A stretch of 37,660 nt of DNA from an uncultured Isosphaeraceae bacterium (lineage in GTDB: Bacteria > Planctomycetota > Planctomycetia > Isosphaerales > Isosphaeraceae), in the NCBI GenBank assembly GCA_937858365.1, contig CALLYK010000065.1, positions 1 through 37,660 on the forward strand, written 5' to 3'. Of this stretch, positions 1 through 7,012 are shown piece by piece; position 1 is the first letter of the stretch; every line of letters starts with the position of its first letter. The notes beneath the pieces were generated by a model, which saw only the letters and a program-made list of their open reading frames with translations, was not told the DNA's origin and searched no databases. Position numbers and translations under genes: made by a program.

Positions 1-873
1 AAGCAGCCGGGCGCCCAGTTGATGCTCGCCGCCGAGGCCGTCCGCGCCGGGCGCAGGACCGAGGCGGAGGCCCTTTCCCTTCAGGCCGAAAAGGGCTTCG
101 CCGCCGGCGCCGAGGCCCACCCCGCCGACCCTTCCTGGGTCGTGAACCAGGCCCTGGCCCGCGCCGTGCGCGGCGACGACGAGGGGGCGATTCAACTCCT
201 CGAGGCCCGGCTCGATCGTGCCAAGCCGGAGCCCGAGGTCCTCATGGCGGCCGGGAACGCCTTCGCTGAATGGGTGTCCCGACCCAGCCTCTCCGGCCCC
301 GCCCAACGATCGCGACGCGTCGAACTCCTGCTTCGGGCCCAGCGATCGCTTCCCGGCCACCCCTCGATCCAAGCGCCGATCCTCCGCGAACTGATCGACC
401 CGGAAGGTCGTGAAGAGGCGGTCCGCCAATTCGAGACGCTCCTCAGCGACCCTCGCGCGGCCCACTCGACCCACTTCCTGCTCGGAGGCTCGGCCTACCA
501 GCTCGGCCTCTCCGCGAAGGCCAAACACCACTTCCAAGAGGCCCATCGCCTCTTCCCCAGCGAGCCAAACTACGCCAACAACTTGGCCTGGCTGCTCGCC
601 GACGGCGATGAGGCCGATCGCGGCGAGGCCCTCAAGATCATCGACGGCCTGGTTTCCCTTGAACCCAAGGCGCCTCGCTTTCATGGCACCAAGGGACATG
701 TGCTTCTGCGTGACAAAAAATGGCGCGATGCCCTGGCCGAACTGGAAACGGGCCTCAAGGGCGAGCCCGACAACATCGACCTCCATCGCGACCTGGCCGA
801 CGCCTACGAGGCCCTGGGTATGACCGACCTGGCCGCCGGCCACCGCGCGAAGGCGACCAAGCGAGTGCCGTAG
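1..873 (+). CDS. TPR-repeat protein, C-terminal part (cut by left edge)
   Basis: The reading frame is open from the first base, so the N-terminus lies outside the window; the TTG at 19 is not a convincing start. What remains (about 290 residues) is almost wholly helical repeats rich in Ala, Leu and Glu, with TPR-like spacing. Near the end it has ANNLAWLLAD followed by a KIIDGLV segment and a GTKGHVLL segment. The same order appears at the C-terminus of the giant TPR protein at 7013-11584 (ANNLAWVLAE, LIDDLI, TRGIVLL), so the two are probably paralogous in their C-terminal module. TPR arrays mediate protein–protein contacts; the partner is unknown. It converges on the gene at 892-1272 with an 18-base gap. 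Confident as a real TPR gene fragment, not confident about function. Confidence 0.85.
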   Translation, partial: KQPGAQLMLAAEAVRAGRRTEAEALSLQAEKGFAAGAEAHPADPSWVVNQALARAVRGDDEGAIQLLEARLDRAKPEPEVLMAAGNAFAEWVSRPSLSGPAQRSRRVELLLRAQRSLPGHPSIQAPILRELIDPEGREEAVRQFETLLSDPRAAHSTHFLLGGSAYQLGLSAKAKHHFQEAHRLFPSEPNYANNLAWLLADGDEADRGEALKIIDGLVSLEPKAPRFHGTKGHVLLRDKKWRDALAELETGLKGEPDNIDLHRDLADAYEALGMTDLAAGHRAKATKRVP

Positions 874-891
874 CCTCCGCCCTGAAGCGCC

Positions 892-1272
892 TCAGACGGT
901 CCCATCATGACCGCCGAACTCCAGAGGCTGCTCCCCCGTAATGACCCACTTGAGCGTCTGGACATTGCGCCGCCCGAGCATCCGCTTGGGCCCTTGATAG
1001 GCTGAGATGGGCAAGTGCTTCTTGGCCATCATCACAAGACGATGCGACGAGTGCTTGAAGGCAACCTTGTGGCCGTGCTCGCCGCTGGCCAGAAGGAGCA
1101 CGTCGCCCACCCGGGGTTCGGGCCTCAAGACGGCCAGGGCGAACCCCCCCCACATCTGCCGGCCCAAAGGCATCCCTTGAAACGACTCCTCAAGATGATT
1201 GAGCTTCCCCGGAATGAAGTCGAGTTCAACCTGGTGCACATGGGGCGACTCGTGGCGGGGGGCCTCCCTCAT
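892..1272 (-). CDS. hypothetical protein, 126 aa
   Basis: I do not recognise the family. The case for a real gene is codon use: read on the minus strand, most third positions are G or C, as in the neighbouring genes, whereas the overlapping plus-strand ORF (1015-1296) lacks that pattern. The product is soluble, with no signal peptide or membrane segment, and is rich in His, Gly and hydrophobic strands in its middle (for example GDVLLLASGEHGHKVAFKH), suggesting a compact mostly-beta domain. The ATG at 1272 is preceded by a weak purine run, and upstream is AT-rich DNA that could hold its promoter. Later in-frame starts cannot be excluded. Confidence 0.55.
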   Translation of the reverse strand: MREAPRHESPHVHQVELDFIPGKLNHLEESFQGMPLGRQMWGGFALAVLRPEPRVGDVLLLASGEHGHKVAFKHSSHRLVMMAKKHLPISAYQGPKRMLGRRNVQTLKWVITGEQPLEFGGHDGTV

Positions 1273-1849
1273 CCCTTGAAGAAAAAAACAAAGTAAATAT
1301 AATGTATGATAATTTCACAATACCATGCGGAATGGCCCGTATGGACGATCCGTCGCGAGGAAATAGAGCACCAGCGCATCGTAGGAGCGGCGGGCGCGCA
1401 CGGGTCAACCGGATTGCCCAAGAGCGTTAACGAAAGATCATCGTCTGCGATGACGTTTTCGCTTCTTGTCAGCCATGTTTTTCCGTCCCATCGCCCTCAA
1501 CGTGGATTATTTTGCGTTGTTTTGGTTGGAAACGCGCATCATTTGGGATGCCTGGAATGCTAGGTGCCCCAAGTGTGGGATTTTGCGTGATAGGATGATT
1601 TTACGGGATGATCAAGCGGAAGACAAGATAGGGGACATGGAGGATTTTGGAAAACGAGGAGGGGGTCCGTTGGCACTTGTGACCTGCTTTGAGTGCTCAC
1701 AATATATTGTTATTAAACTGCAATGACTCTTGCGTTTTTTAACTATTCATCGTTCAAAGATTTTGCGTTTCTTTTTCTGATATATGCCTGCTTGTGCTTT
1801 CGGGGCACCGGGCCCATGGATGTCGTACTGAAAGGGGTGGGAGGTGTCG
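1273..1849. other. AT-rich interval between two GC-rich genes
   Basis: Roughly 575 bases of visibly different composition: counted lines in 1501-1800 run at about 33-47% G+C, while the flanking genes are far more GC-rich. It contains one ORF that may be real (1475-1726, described separately) and otherwise no convincing gene. The last ~100 bases are T-rich and include a TGATATAT stretch near 1778-1785 that could belong to a promoter for the regulator at 1850, but no clean -35/-10 pair is evident. The composition could mark acquired DNA, a decayed gene or a regulatory region. No transposase, terminal repeat or att-like duplication was seen. Confidence 0.5.
1475..1726 (+). CDS. possible small zinc-ribbon-like protein
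   Basis: This 83-residue ORF lies within the AT-rich interval. Counting from the ATG at 1475 it has two CxxC knuckles, CPKC at residues 31-34 and CFEC at 71-74, the arrangement expected of a zinc ribbon with a charged insert between them. The first 30 residues are hydrophobic and aromatic. A TTG at 1466 is an alternative start, and neither has a good ribosome binding site. Low G+C content and codon use unlike the neighbours mean it could be an acquired gene, a decayed remnant or chance. The paired CxxC motifs are the main reason to list it. Confidence 0.33.
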   Translation: MFFRPIALNVDYFALFWLETRIIWDAWNARCPKCGILRDRMILRDDQAEDKIGDMEDFGKRGGGPLALVTCFECSQYIVIKLQ

Positions 1850-2422
1850 ATGAAGATTGTATTCACGGCGGGCGAGGCCGCTCGCATATGCGGCCTCAGT
1901 CATGGGACGATCCTACGCTGCATGGACACGGGCCGATTGCGCTGCTATCGCGTGCCGGGTTCGACGCATCGGCGGGTCACGCGCAAGGCCCTTGAAGAGT
2001 TCATCGGCGAGCACGGGCTGCCCGCGATCGACCTTGATGGCGCCCGACCGCGCGTCTTGATCGCGGTCACGTCTTCCGAGGCCGTTCGGGAACTCAGCGA
2101 GGCCCTGGCGCCTGGCGCGAGCTTCGAGGTGGAGGTCGCGAGGGGTCCCTTTGAGGCGGGCCGGGCGATCGTCCGGTCGCGGCCAAACGTAGTGCTCATG
2201 GACCTCGAGGAAGAGGGCCAGGACTTCCAGCCGGTCGTCGACATGGTGCGAGACTTGGCGGCACGGTCTCGACCCGTGATCATCCGCGTCGGTTATCGAG
2301 CCGGCAATGCCCCTCCGCCCTACACTGTCTTCCTCCCCTTGGTGCAACCCGACGCCTTTCGGGCCTGGCTCCTCGATCGGTCTCAGCGACGGCAAATCCG
2401 TCGGAAATCCAAGGATGCATAA
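1850..2422 (+). CDS. HTH regulator with degenerate receiver-like domain
   Basis: A 190-residue two-domain protein. Residues 1-58 form an excisionase/MerR-like winged HTH: TAGEAARICGLSHGTILRC is the helix-turn-helix, followed by a RVPGSTHRRV wing and a short helix. Residues about 66-180 fold like a response-regulator receiver: a first strand RVLIAV, then VVLMDLEEEG with Asp118 at the usual phosphorylation position. The acidic pair that normally follows strand 1 is replaced by Thr-Ser-Ser (74-76), so Mg2+ binding and phosphotransfer may be lost. ATG 1850 is preferred over GTG 1844 because the purine-rich GGTGGGAGG ending at 1843 sits six bases before it. No histidine kinase is adjacent. Likely a DNA-binding regulator; targets are unknown. 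Confidence 0.8.
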   Translation: MKIVFTAGEAARICGLSHGTILRCMDTGRLRCYRVPGSTHRRVTRKALEEFIGEHGLPAIDLDGARPRVLIAVTSSEAVRELSEALAPGASFEVEVARGPFEAGRAIVRSRPNVVLMDLEEEGQDFQPVVDMVRDLAARSRPVIIRVGYRAGNAPPPYTVFLPLVQPDAFRAWLLDRSQRRQIRRKSKDA

Positions 2423-2449
2423 GAGATTATTCTACAAAGGCACGGAGGA

Positions 2450-2475
2450 GACGGAGAAGAATAGACGGAGAAGAA
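2450..2475. repeat. tandem purine-rich 12-mer, two copies
   Basis: GACGGAGAAGAA occurs at 2450-2461 and again at 2464-2475, a 14-base period, just after the stop codon of the HTH gene. The preceding CACGGAGGA is a partial third copy. It resembles the CACAGAGG/ACACGGAGAA-type purine-rich intergenic sequence seen in many bacterial genomes (from memory, not checked). The rest of 2423-2611 shows nothing else recognisable except the ribosome binding site of the next gene. Confidence 0.6.
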
Positions 2476-2611
2476 ATGGCCCGTTCAAGGTCTTGAACGC
2501 GAAAAGAAGCGTCCCGGGCTCGCTACTTGGAAGCTCGAGGCGGGTTCCATCTTCCTGAAAGGTCGTGTCGATGATACGTGCCTGAAAACAACTCATCGCT
2601 GGAGGATCGTC

Positions 2612-3388
2612 GTGGGCCTTTTCCTGTTCGCCATCGCGTTGATCGCGGCCGATGACGGTCCCGTCCTCAAGAAGTGGACCGTGGGGGGCCAAGAGCGTGA
2701 GGCCCTGGTGGTGGCCCCCACCAAGACGATCGACGAGGCCGCGGGACATCCGGTCATTTTCGCCTTCCACGGTCATGGCGGCTCAATGCGCAACACGCAT
2801 CGCGCTTGGGCCTTGCACAAGCTCTGGCCCGAGGCCCTCGTCGTTTATCCGCAAGGACTACCCACGCCCGGCAAGTTCGACCCCGGCGGCCAGCGGCCCG
2901 GTTGGCAGAACCGTCCCGGTCAGCAAGACGACCGCGACCTGAAGTTTGTCGACGCCATCTGGGAATCGCTCGGCAGCGAGTACAAGCTCGACCCCAAACG
3001 GGTGTTCGCCACGGGGCATTCTAACGGCGCTGGTTTCACTTATTGCCTTTGGTACGCGCGTCCCGACCGGTTCACGGCGTTCGCGCCCTCGGCCGCGTCA
3101 CCGCGCATTCCGGTTGGCAAGGCCCTTCCGCCGCGACCCGTCCTGCACATCGCGGGCAAGAACGACAAGACCGTCCCCTTCGCCGATCAAGAAAAGACGA
3201 TCGCCGGCGTGAAGACCAACAACGGTTGCGACGAGAAGGGCCGCGAATGGGCCCCCGGCTGTTTGAAGTACGAATCGACGAAAGGGGCCCCCGTCGTGAT
3301 CATGATTCACGAGGGCGACCACAAGTACGACGCCGACGCCCCTGCACGCATTGTCCGTTTTTTTCAGGAAGCGGTCTCGCCCCCATGA
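2612..3388 (+). CDS. secreted PHB-depolymerase/feruloyl-esterase-like alpha/beta hydrolase
   Basis: A 258-residue alpha/beta hydrolase of the LpqC/esterase-PHB-depolymerase type. A short hydrophobic N-terminus (MGLFLFAIALIAADDG) suggests a signal peptide. The oxyanion-loop region VIFAFHGHGGS is followed by the nucleophile elbow GHSNGAG with Ser137, an Asp candidate in GKNDKTVPF, and a His candidate in EGDHKYDADAP near the C-terminus. These enzymes hydrolyse esters of polyhydroxyalkanoates, acetylated or feruloylated polysaccharides; which of these applies cannot be told here. The GTG start at 2612 is supported by GGAGG at 2601-2605. It converges on tspO. Confidence 0.85.
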   Translation: MGLFLFAIALIAADDGPVLKKWTVGGQEREALVVAPTKTIDEAAGHPVIFAFHGHGGSMRNTHRAWALHKLWPEALVVYPQGLPTPGKFDPGGQRPGWQNRPGQQDDRDLKFVDAIWESLGSEYKLDPKRVFATGHSNGAGFTYCLWYARPDRFTAFAPSAASPRIPVGKALPPRPVLHIAGKNDKTVPFADQEKTIAGVKTNNGCDEKGREWAPGCLKYESTKGAPVVIMIHEGDHKYDADAPARIVRFFQEAVSPP

Positions 3389-3439
3389 TTTCGGGCCAAG
3401 ACCGCGAACACGGATTGCCAGTGAAGAGCGCTACCGGGC

Positions 3440-3928
3440 TCAGGTCCGATTGAGCCACCAGAGGGACCCGTTCAGGACGCTCGCGAACGTCACCCAGGCC
3501 AGATAGGGGGCCATCAAACCGGCCGCCCAACGATCGATCGGCAAGAACGCGGCGATCGTCGCCGCGATCGCCAGCCAGAGGGCGATGATCTCGACGAAGG
3601 CCCAGCCGGGTTGCCGGGCTCCGAAGAAAAGACCCGACCACAAGGCGTTTAAGACAAGCTGGACGAGAAACAACGCGATCGCGCGACGCGTGCCTTCGCC
3701 ACCTTGCGCGGCGTGTCGCGTGACCAGCCAGGCCGCGACCGCCATCATGCCGTAAAGCAAAGTCCAGACCGGCCCGAAGACCCAATTCGGCGGGTTGAAC
3801 GACGGCTTGATCAGCGACGGATACCACGAAGAGACGCCGTTCGCCGAAAGAAGGCCCCCAACGGCCGCCGCACCGTAACAGAGGAGGAGCCAGATCATGA
3901 GGAGGAAGGTCGAACGAAGCATCGCCAC
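3440..3928 (-). CDS. tspO: TspO/MBR family membrane protein
   Basis: A 162-residue integral membrane protein with five hydrophobic helices. The family signature is present: WYPSLIKPSFNPP followed by NWVFGPVWTLLYG near residues 34-60, and the late helix pattern LNALWSGLFFG. TspO (tryptophan-rich sensory protein, relative of the mitochondrial translocator protein) binds porphyrins and has been linked to oxygen- and light-dependent control and to tetrapyrrole handling. No tetrapyrrole gene is adjacent, so a specific role is not supported by context. ATG 3922 (MLRSTF) is an equally plausible start two codons in. It diverges from the ABM-domain gene at 4005. Confidence 0.93.
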   Translation of the reverse strand: MAMLRSTFLLMIWLLLCYGAAAVGGLLSANGVSSWYPSLIKPSFNPPNWVFGPVWTLLYGMMAVAAWLVTRHAAQGGEGTRRAIALFLVQLVLNALWSGLFFGARQPGWAFVEIIALWLAIAATIAAFLPIDRWAAGLMAPYLAWVTFASVLNGSLWWLNRT

Positions 3929-4004
3929 GCCCCTCGCGACCGCTTAGGATGGGGCGAGCCGGCGCAGAGCGATCGCGCCGGCCTTCACCCGAGAGACCAC
4001 CCCG

Positions 4005-4295
4005 ATGATATGCGTCGCCGTTACCTACATCGTCAAGGCCGGGCACGAGGAAGACGCGGCCGAGTACTTCCGATTGATGACCTCGCCCAGCCTGGCGGAA
4101 CCGGGCTGCCTCTTCTATCAAGCCCACCGATCACCCACCGACCCATACCGCTTCTTTCTCTACGAGCAATACAACGACCAAGCGGCGCTCGACTTCCACC
4201 GCGCCTCGCCGCATTTTGAGAAGCACGTGAAAAACGGCCTCTTGCCGATCACCGAGAGCAGGACACCCGAGATTTACGTCCCGCTGAGTGCGTGA
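4005..4295 (+). CDS. ABM-domain monooxygenase (YgiN-like)
   Basis: A 96-residue single-domain protein with the antibiotic-biosynthesis-monooxygenase ferredoxin-like fold: N-terminal strand VAVTYIVKAGHE, then PGCLFYQAHRSP, RFFLYEQYNDQAALDFHRASPHF and a final short strand. This matches cofactor-free quinol monooxygenases such as YgiN, normally dimeric and about 95-105 residues long. The substrate cannot be deduced, and the family also includes members with unknown roles. It lies 22 bases upstream of the NAD+ synthetase gene on the same strand and may be co-transcribed with it. Confidence 0.87.
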   Translation: MICVAVTYIVKAGHEEDAAEYFRLMTSPSLAEPGCLFYQAHRSPTDPYRFFLYEQYNDQAALDFHRASPHFEKHVKNGLLPITESRTPEIYVPLSA

Positions 4296-4317
4296 GCGAG
4301 AAAAGGGACCACGGATC

Positions 4318-6306
4318 ATGAACGGCTTCGGGTTCGTCCGCGTCACCTGCGCCACCACGCCGACCGTCGTCGCCGACCCGGCGGCCAACCGCCGCTCTCT
4401 GCGGTCGGCGCTCGATCAAGCGGTCGATAGCGACATCGTCCTCTTTCCCGAATTGTCAATCACAGGCTACACCTGCGCGGACCTCTTCGGGCAGAAGGCC
4501 CTCCTCGACGGCGCCGAGCGGGCCCTTCAGGAACTCGCGGAGTCGACGGCGGGGCGGTCGCAACTGGTCGTGGTGGGTGCCCCCGTTCGGGCTGGGAACG
4601 GCCTTTACAACGCGGCGGTCGTCCTTCACGACGGTCGCGTCTCCGGTGTGGTCCCCAAGCAGTACCTGCCGACTTATAAGGAGTTTTACGAGCGGCGTTG
4701 GTTCCGTCCGGCCGACGGGAGCGAGCCGCCCGACATCCAGATCGCGGGGCGACGGGTCCCGTTCGGCGTCGACCTCCTGTTCCGCGCGAACGATGATGTC
4801 GTCGTCGGTATTGAGATTTGCGAGGACCTCTGGGTGCCGATCCCGCCCAGCGCGCGTCAGGCCCTCGCCGGCGCCACGCTTTTGCTCAACCTCTCGGCGA
4901 GCAATGAGACGATCGGCAAGGGGCAGTATCGTCGCGACCTGGTGCTTTCCCAATCGGGGCGATGCGTCGCCGCGTATGCTTACGCGAGTTCCGGCCCGAC
5001 CGAGTCGACGACCGACCTCGTCTTCGGCGGGCACTGCCTGATCGCCGAGAATGGCCGGATGCTGGGCGAGTCGAGGCGCGTCGGCGACGGCGGGCCCCTG
5101 CCGCGCGACGGCGACATCCTGACCCGCGACGTGGACGTGGAGCGACTGCGGACGGATCGCCGGGTGACCACCAGCTTTGAAGACTTTCGCGGCGAAAGGC
5201 CGGTGTTCCGGTCCATTCCCTTCGGATTGGCCACCGACATGCCGGGCCTAAAGCGCAGCGTGCCCGCGGCACCTTTTGTGCCCAAGGCGGGCGACGAGCT
5301 CCATCGCCGATGCGCAGAGATCTTCGGCATCCAATGCGCGGGGCTGGCGAAGCGCGTGGAACGGCTCCCCCTGGGCACTCCCCTGCATATCGGCGTGTCA
5401 GGCGGGCTCGACTCGACCTTGGCCCTCTTGGTCGCGGTGAAGACTTGCGACTTGCTCCGCTGGCCGCGCAAGCGCATTCAGGGCCTGACCATGCCGGGCT
5501 TCGGCACGACCGCGAAGACAAAGACGAACGCGCTGGCCTTGATGGACCAACTCGGCGTGGACTCGACCACGATCGACGTCCGGGCCCTGGCCCTTCAGAC
5601 GTTCCGCGACATGGGCCATCGCCCCTTCGGGATCGACCTTGGCGGTCATGACGTCGATTCGTTTCAGCAGGCCCTCGTCCGCCTTCCGGCGGAACGCCGT
5701 TCCGACCTTATCTTCGAAAACGTGCAAGCCCGGCTCCGGACGTTTCTGCTCATGTCGCGAGGGTTCGTGGTCGGGACCGGAGACCTCTCCGAATTGGCCC
5801 TGGGCTGGTGTACCTATAACGGCGATCACATGAGCATGTATAATCCTAACGTGTCAGTCCCCAAGGGCCTGGTGAAGTTCTTGGTTTCGTACGTGGCCGA
5901 GCACGAATTTCAGGTGGGGGCCGAGCGCGAGACGTTGCTTTCCATCGTAGGGACGACCATTTCGCCGGAGTTGTTGCCGCTCTCGGCGACGGGCGAGATC
6001 GAGCAGGCCACTGAGGGGACCTTGGGCCCTTACGAGCTCCACGACTTCTTTCTCTTTCACTTCCTGCGGTTGGGCCACACACCGGCCAAGATGCGTTTCC
6101 TGGCGTCTCACGCCACGTTCAGTCGACCTTACACGGCCGAAAAGGTGGACCAGACCTTGCGGACCTTCCTCACACGTTTTTTCAGCCAGCAGTTCAAAAG
6201 GTCTTGCTTGCCGGACGGCCCCAAGGTGGGAACGGTGAGCCTCTCTCCGCGGGGCGATTGGCGGATGCCCAGCGACGCCGACGTGTCGGCTTGGCTGGAG
6301 GAATGA
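4318..6306 (+). CDS. nadE: glutamine-dependent NAD+ synthetase
   Basis: A 662-residue two-domain enzyme that makes NAD+ from deamido-NAD+, ATP and glutamine, the last step of NAD synthesis. The N-terminal nitrilase-type glutaminase has the Glu-Lys-Cys triad: Glu45 in LFPELSITGY, Lys114 in PKQYLPTY and Cys168 in GIEICEDLW. The C-terminal synthetase has the PP-loop GVSGGLDS at 359-366 and GTGDLSELALGWCTYNGDH further on. Length fits the bacterial two-domain class. ATG 4318, preceded by GAAAAGGGA, is preferred; an upstream GTG at 4288 would overlap the previous gene and add residues that do not look like family sequence. It converges on the secreted-protein gene at 6331. Confidence 0.96.
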   Translation: MNGFGFVRVTCATTPTVVADPAANRRSLRSALDQAVDSDIVLFPELSITGYTCADLFGQKALLDGAERALQELAESTAGRSQLVVVGAPVRAGNGLYNAAVVLHDGRVSGVVPKQYLPTYKEFYERRWFRPADGSEPPDIQIAGRRVPFGVDLLFRANDDVVVGIEICEDLWVPIPPSARQALAGATLLLNLSASNETIGKGQYRRDLVLSQSGRCVAAYAYASSGPTESTTDLVFGGHCLIAENGRMLGESRRVGDGGPLPRDGDILTRDVDVERLRTDRRVTTSFEDFRGERPVFRSIPFGLATDMPGLKRSVPAAPFVPKAGDELHRRCAEIFGIQCAGLAKRVERLPLGTPLHIGVSGGLDSTLALLVAVKTCDLLRWPRKRIQGLTMPGFGTTAKTKTNALALMDQLGVDSTTIDVRALALQTFRDMGHRPFGIDLGGHDVDSFQQALVRLPAERRSDLIFENVQARLRTFLLMSRGFVVGTGDLSELALGWCTYNGDHMSMYNPNVSVPKGLVKFLVSYVAEHEFQVGAERETLLSIVGTTISPELLPLSATGEIEQATEGTLGPYELHDFFLFHFLRLGHTPAKMRFLASHATFSRPYTAEKVDQTLRTFLTRFFSQQFKRSCLPDGPKVGTVSLSPRGDWRMPSDADVSAWLEE

Positions 6307-6307
6307 C

Positions 6308-6340
6308 GAACCGATACGATTGACGCCCGCCTATCGGTTC
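6308..6340. terminator. possible bidirectional terminator hairpin
   Basis: A perfect 9-bp inverted repeat, GAACCGATA at 6308-6316 and TATCGGTTC at 6332-6340, with a 15-base loop, lies exactly between two convergent genes and covers the last codons of the minus-strand gene. There is no T-tract, so intrinsic termination is an inference from position and symmetry. Confidence 0.45.
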
Positions 6341-6705
6341 CGCCAACGTTCGTATTTGGCGATCACGCGCTGACGGCGGGCTGGACTCAGGGCCGGGTCG
6401 GGACCGGCGCCGGGGAGGAAGGGGACCGAGTAGCCCGTGTCCGACCCGCCGGGGATGAGGAAGCCGCCGCTCGGACCGTTCGACTCACCAGGCATCGGCC
6501 CGACGCCGCCACCAAGCTGGTAGTACCGGGCCATTCGTGAAGCGGGCGTTTCGACGCCGTAAATCACCGAGGGCGGCGGCTTGAGCAAGACGTCCATCAA
6601 GGCGCCGATCGGTCCCAGCTTCCGAGGGGTCGGTGCTTGGGCCGAGACGAACGAGGTGGTGCCCAAGACAATCGATAGTGACGCCAGAGCGATGCACGCG
6701 CGCAT
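6331..6705 (-). CDS. small secreted hypothetical protein
   Basis: A 124-residue protein starting at ATG 6705. The first ~22 residues (MRACIALASLSIVLGTTSFV then SAQ) form a standard signal peptide with an Ala-rich cleavage region. The mature part is Gly/Pro-rich and low in complexity (GGGVGPMPGESNGPSGGFL), then ends in a basic helix SPARRQRVIAKYERWRNR. The open frame continues upstream to 6876 but those codons encode no protein-like sequence and would bury the signal peptide. No family is recognised. The protein is probably periplasmic or cell-surface, in keeping with other short Gly-rich exported proteins in this window. Confidence 0.65.
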   Translation of the reverse strand: MRACIALASLSIVLGTTSFVSAQAPTPRKLGPIGALMDVLLKPPPSVIYGVETPASRMARYYQLGGGVGPMPGESNGPSGGFLIPGGSDTGYSVPFLPGAGPDPALSPARRQRVIAKYERWRNR

Positions 6706-7012
6706 GAGCGAGGGCCCCACCAGTCCGTCGAACGAGGCGTTGCCCCCAAGTATGACACACGTACGTGATCGTGCGCCCAACGCCGCGAGACGGTAAAGGC
6801 CGTCTGATGGGGAAGGCGGGGACCCCAGGTAGACCGCCTCTCTTCTCGGGCGCCCGTCCATGTTCCCGCACGACAACCAACGCGGTCAAAAATGGGCCAC
6901 CGCAAAGCTCTTTCGAGGCATCTTCAATTGTCCGCGGGCCCGCTGGGCTGTTAGGCTAACCGCATGTTTCCTGGCCCCGATAGATGCCTGACCAACGTCC
7001 CGAGATTGCCGC
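6706..7012. promoter_or_regulatory. divergent intergenic region
   Basis: About 307 bases separate two divergently transcribed genes, so promoters for both should lie here. I see no gene in it. Two perfect short palindromes are present close to the plus-strand gene: GCGGGCCCGC at 6934-6943 and GTTAGGCTAAC at 6950-6960. They could be regulator sites, but this is unsupported beyond symmetry, and no clean sigma-70 promoter is apparent. Confidence 0.35.

Noticed and set aside
1273-1849. Insertion sequence or integrated element in the AT-rich interval
   Set aside because: No transposase or integrase, no terminal inverted repeats and no flanking duplication could be found.
3300-4127. 275-codon minus-strand ORF spanning tspO
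   Set aside because: It is in another frame from tspO, whose family signature is clear, and shows no domain.
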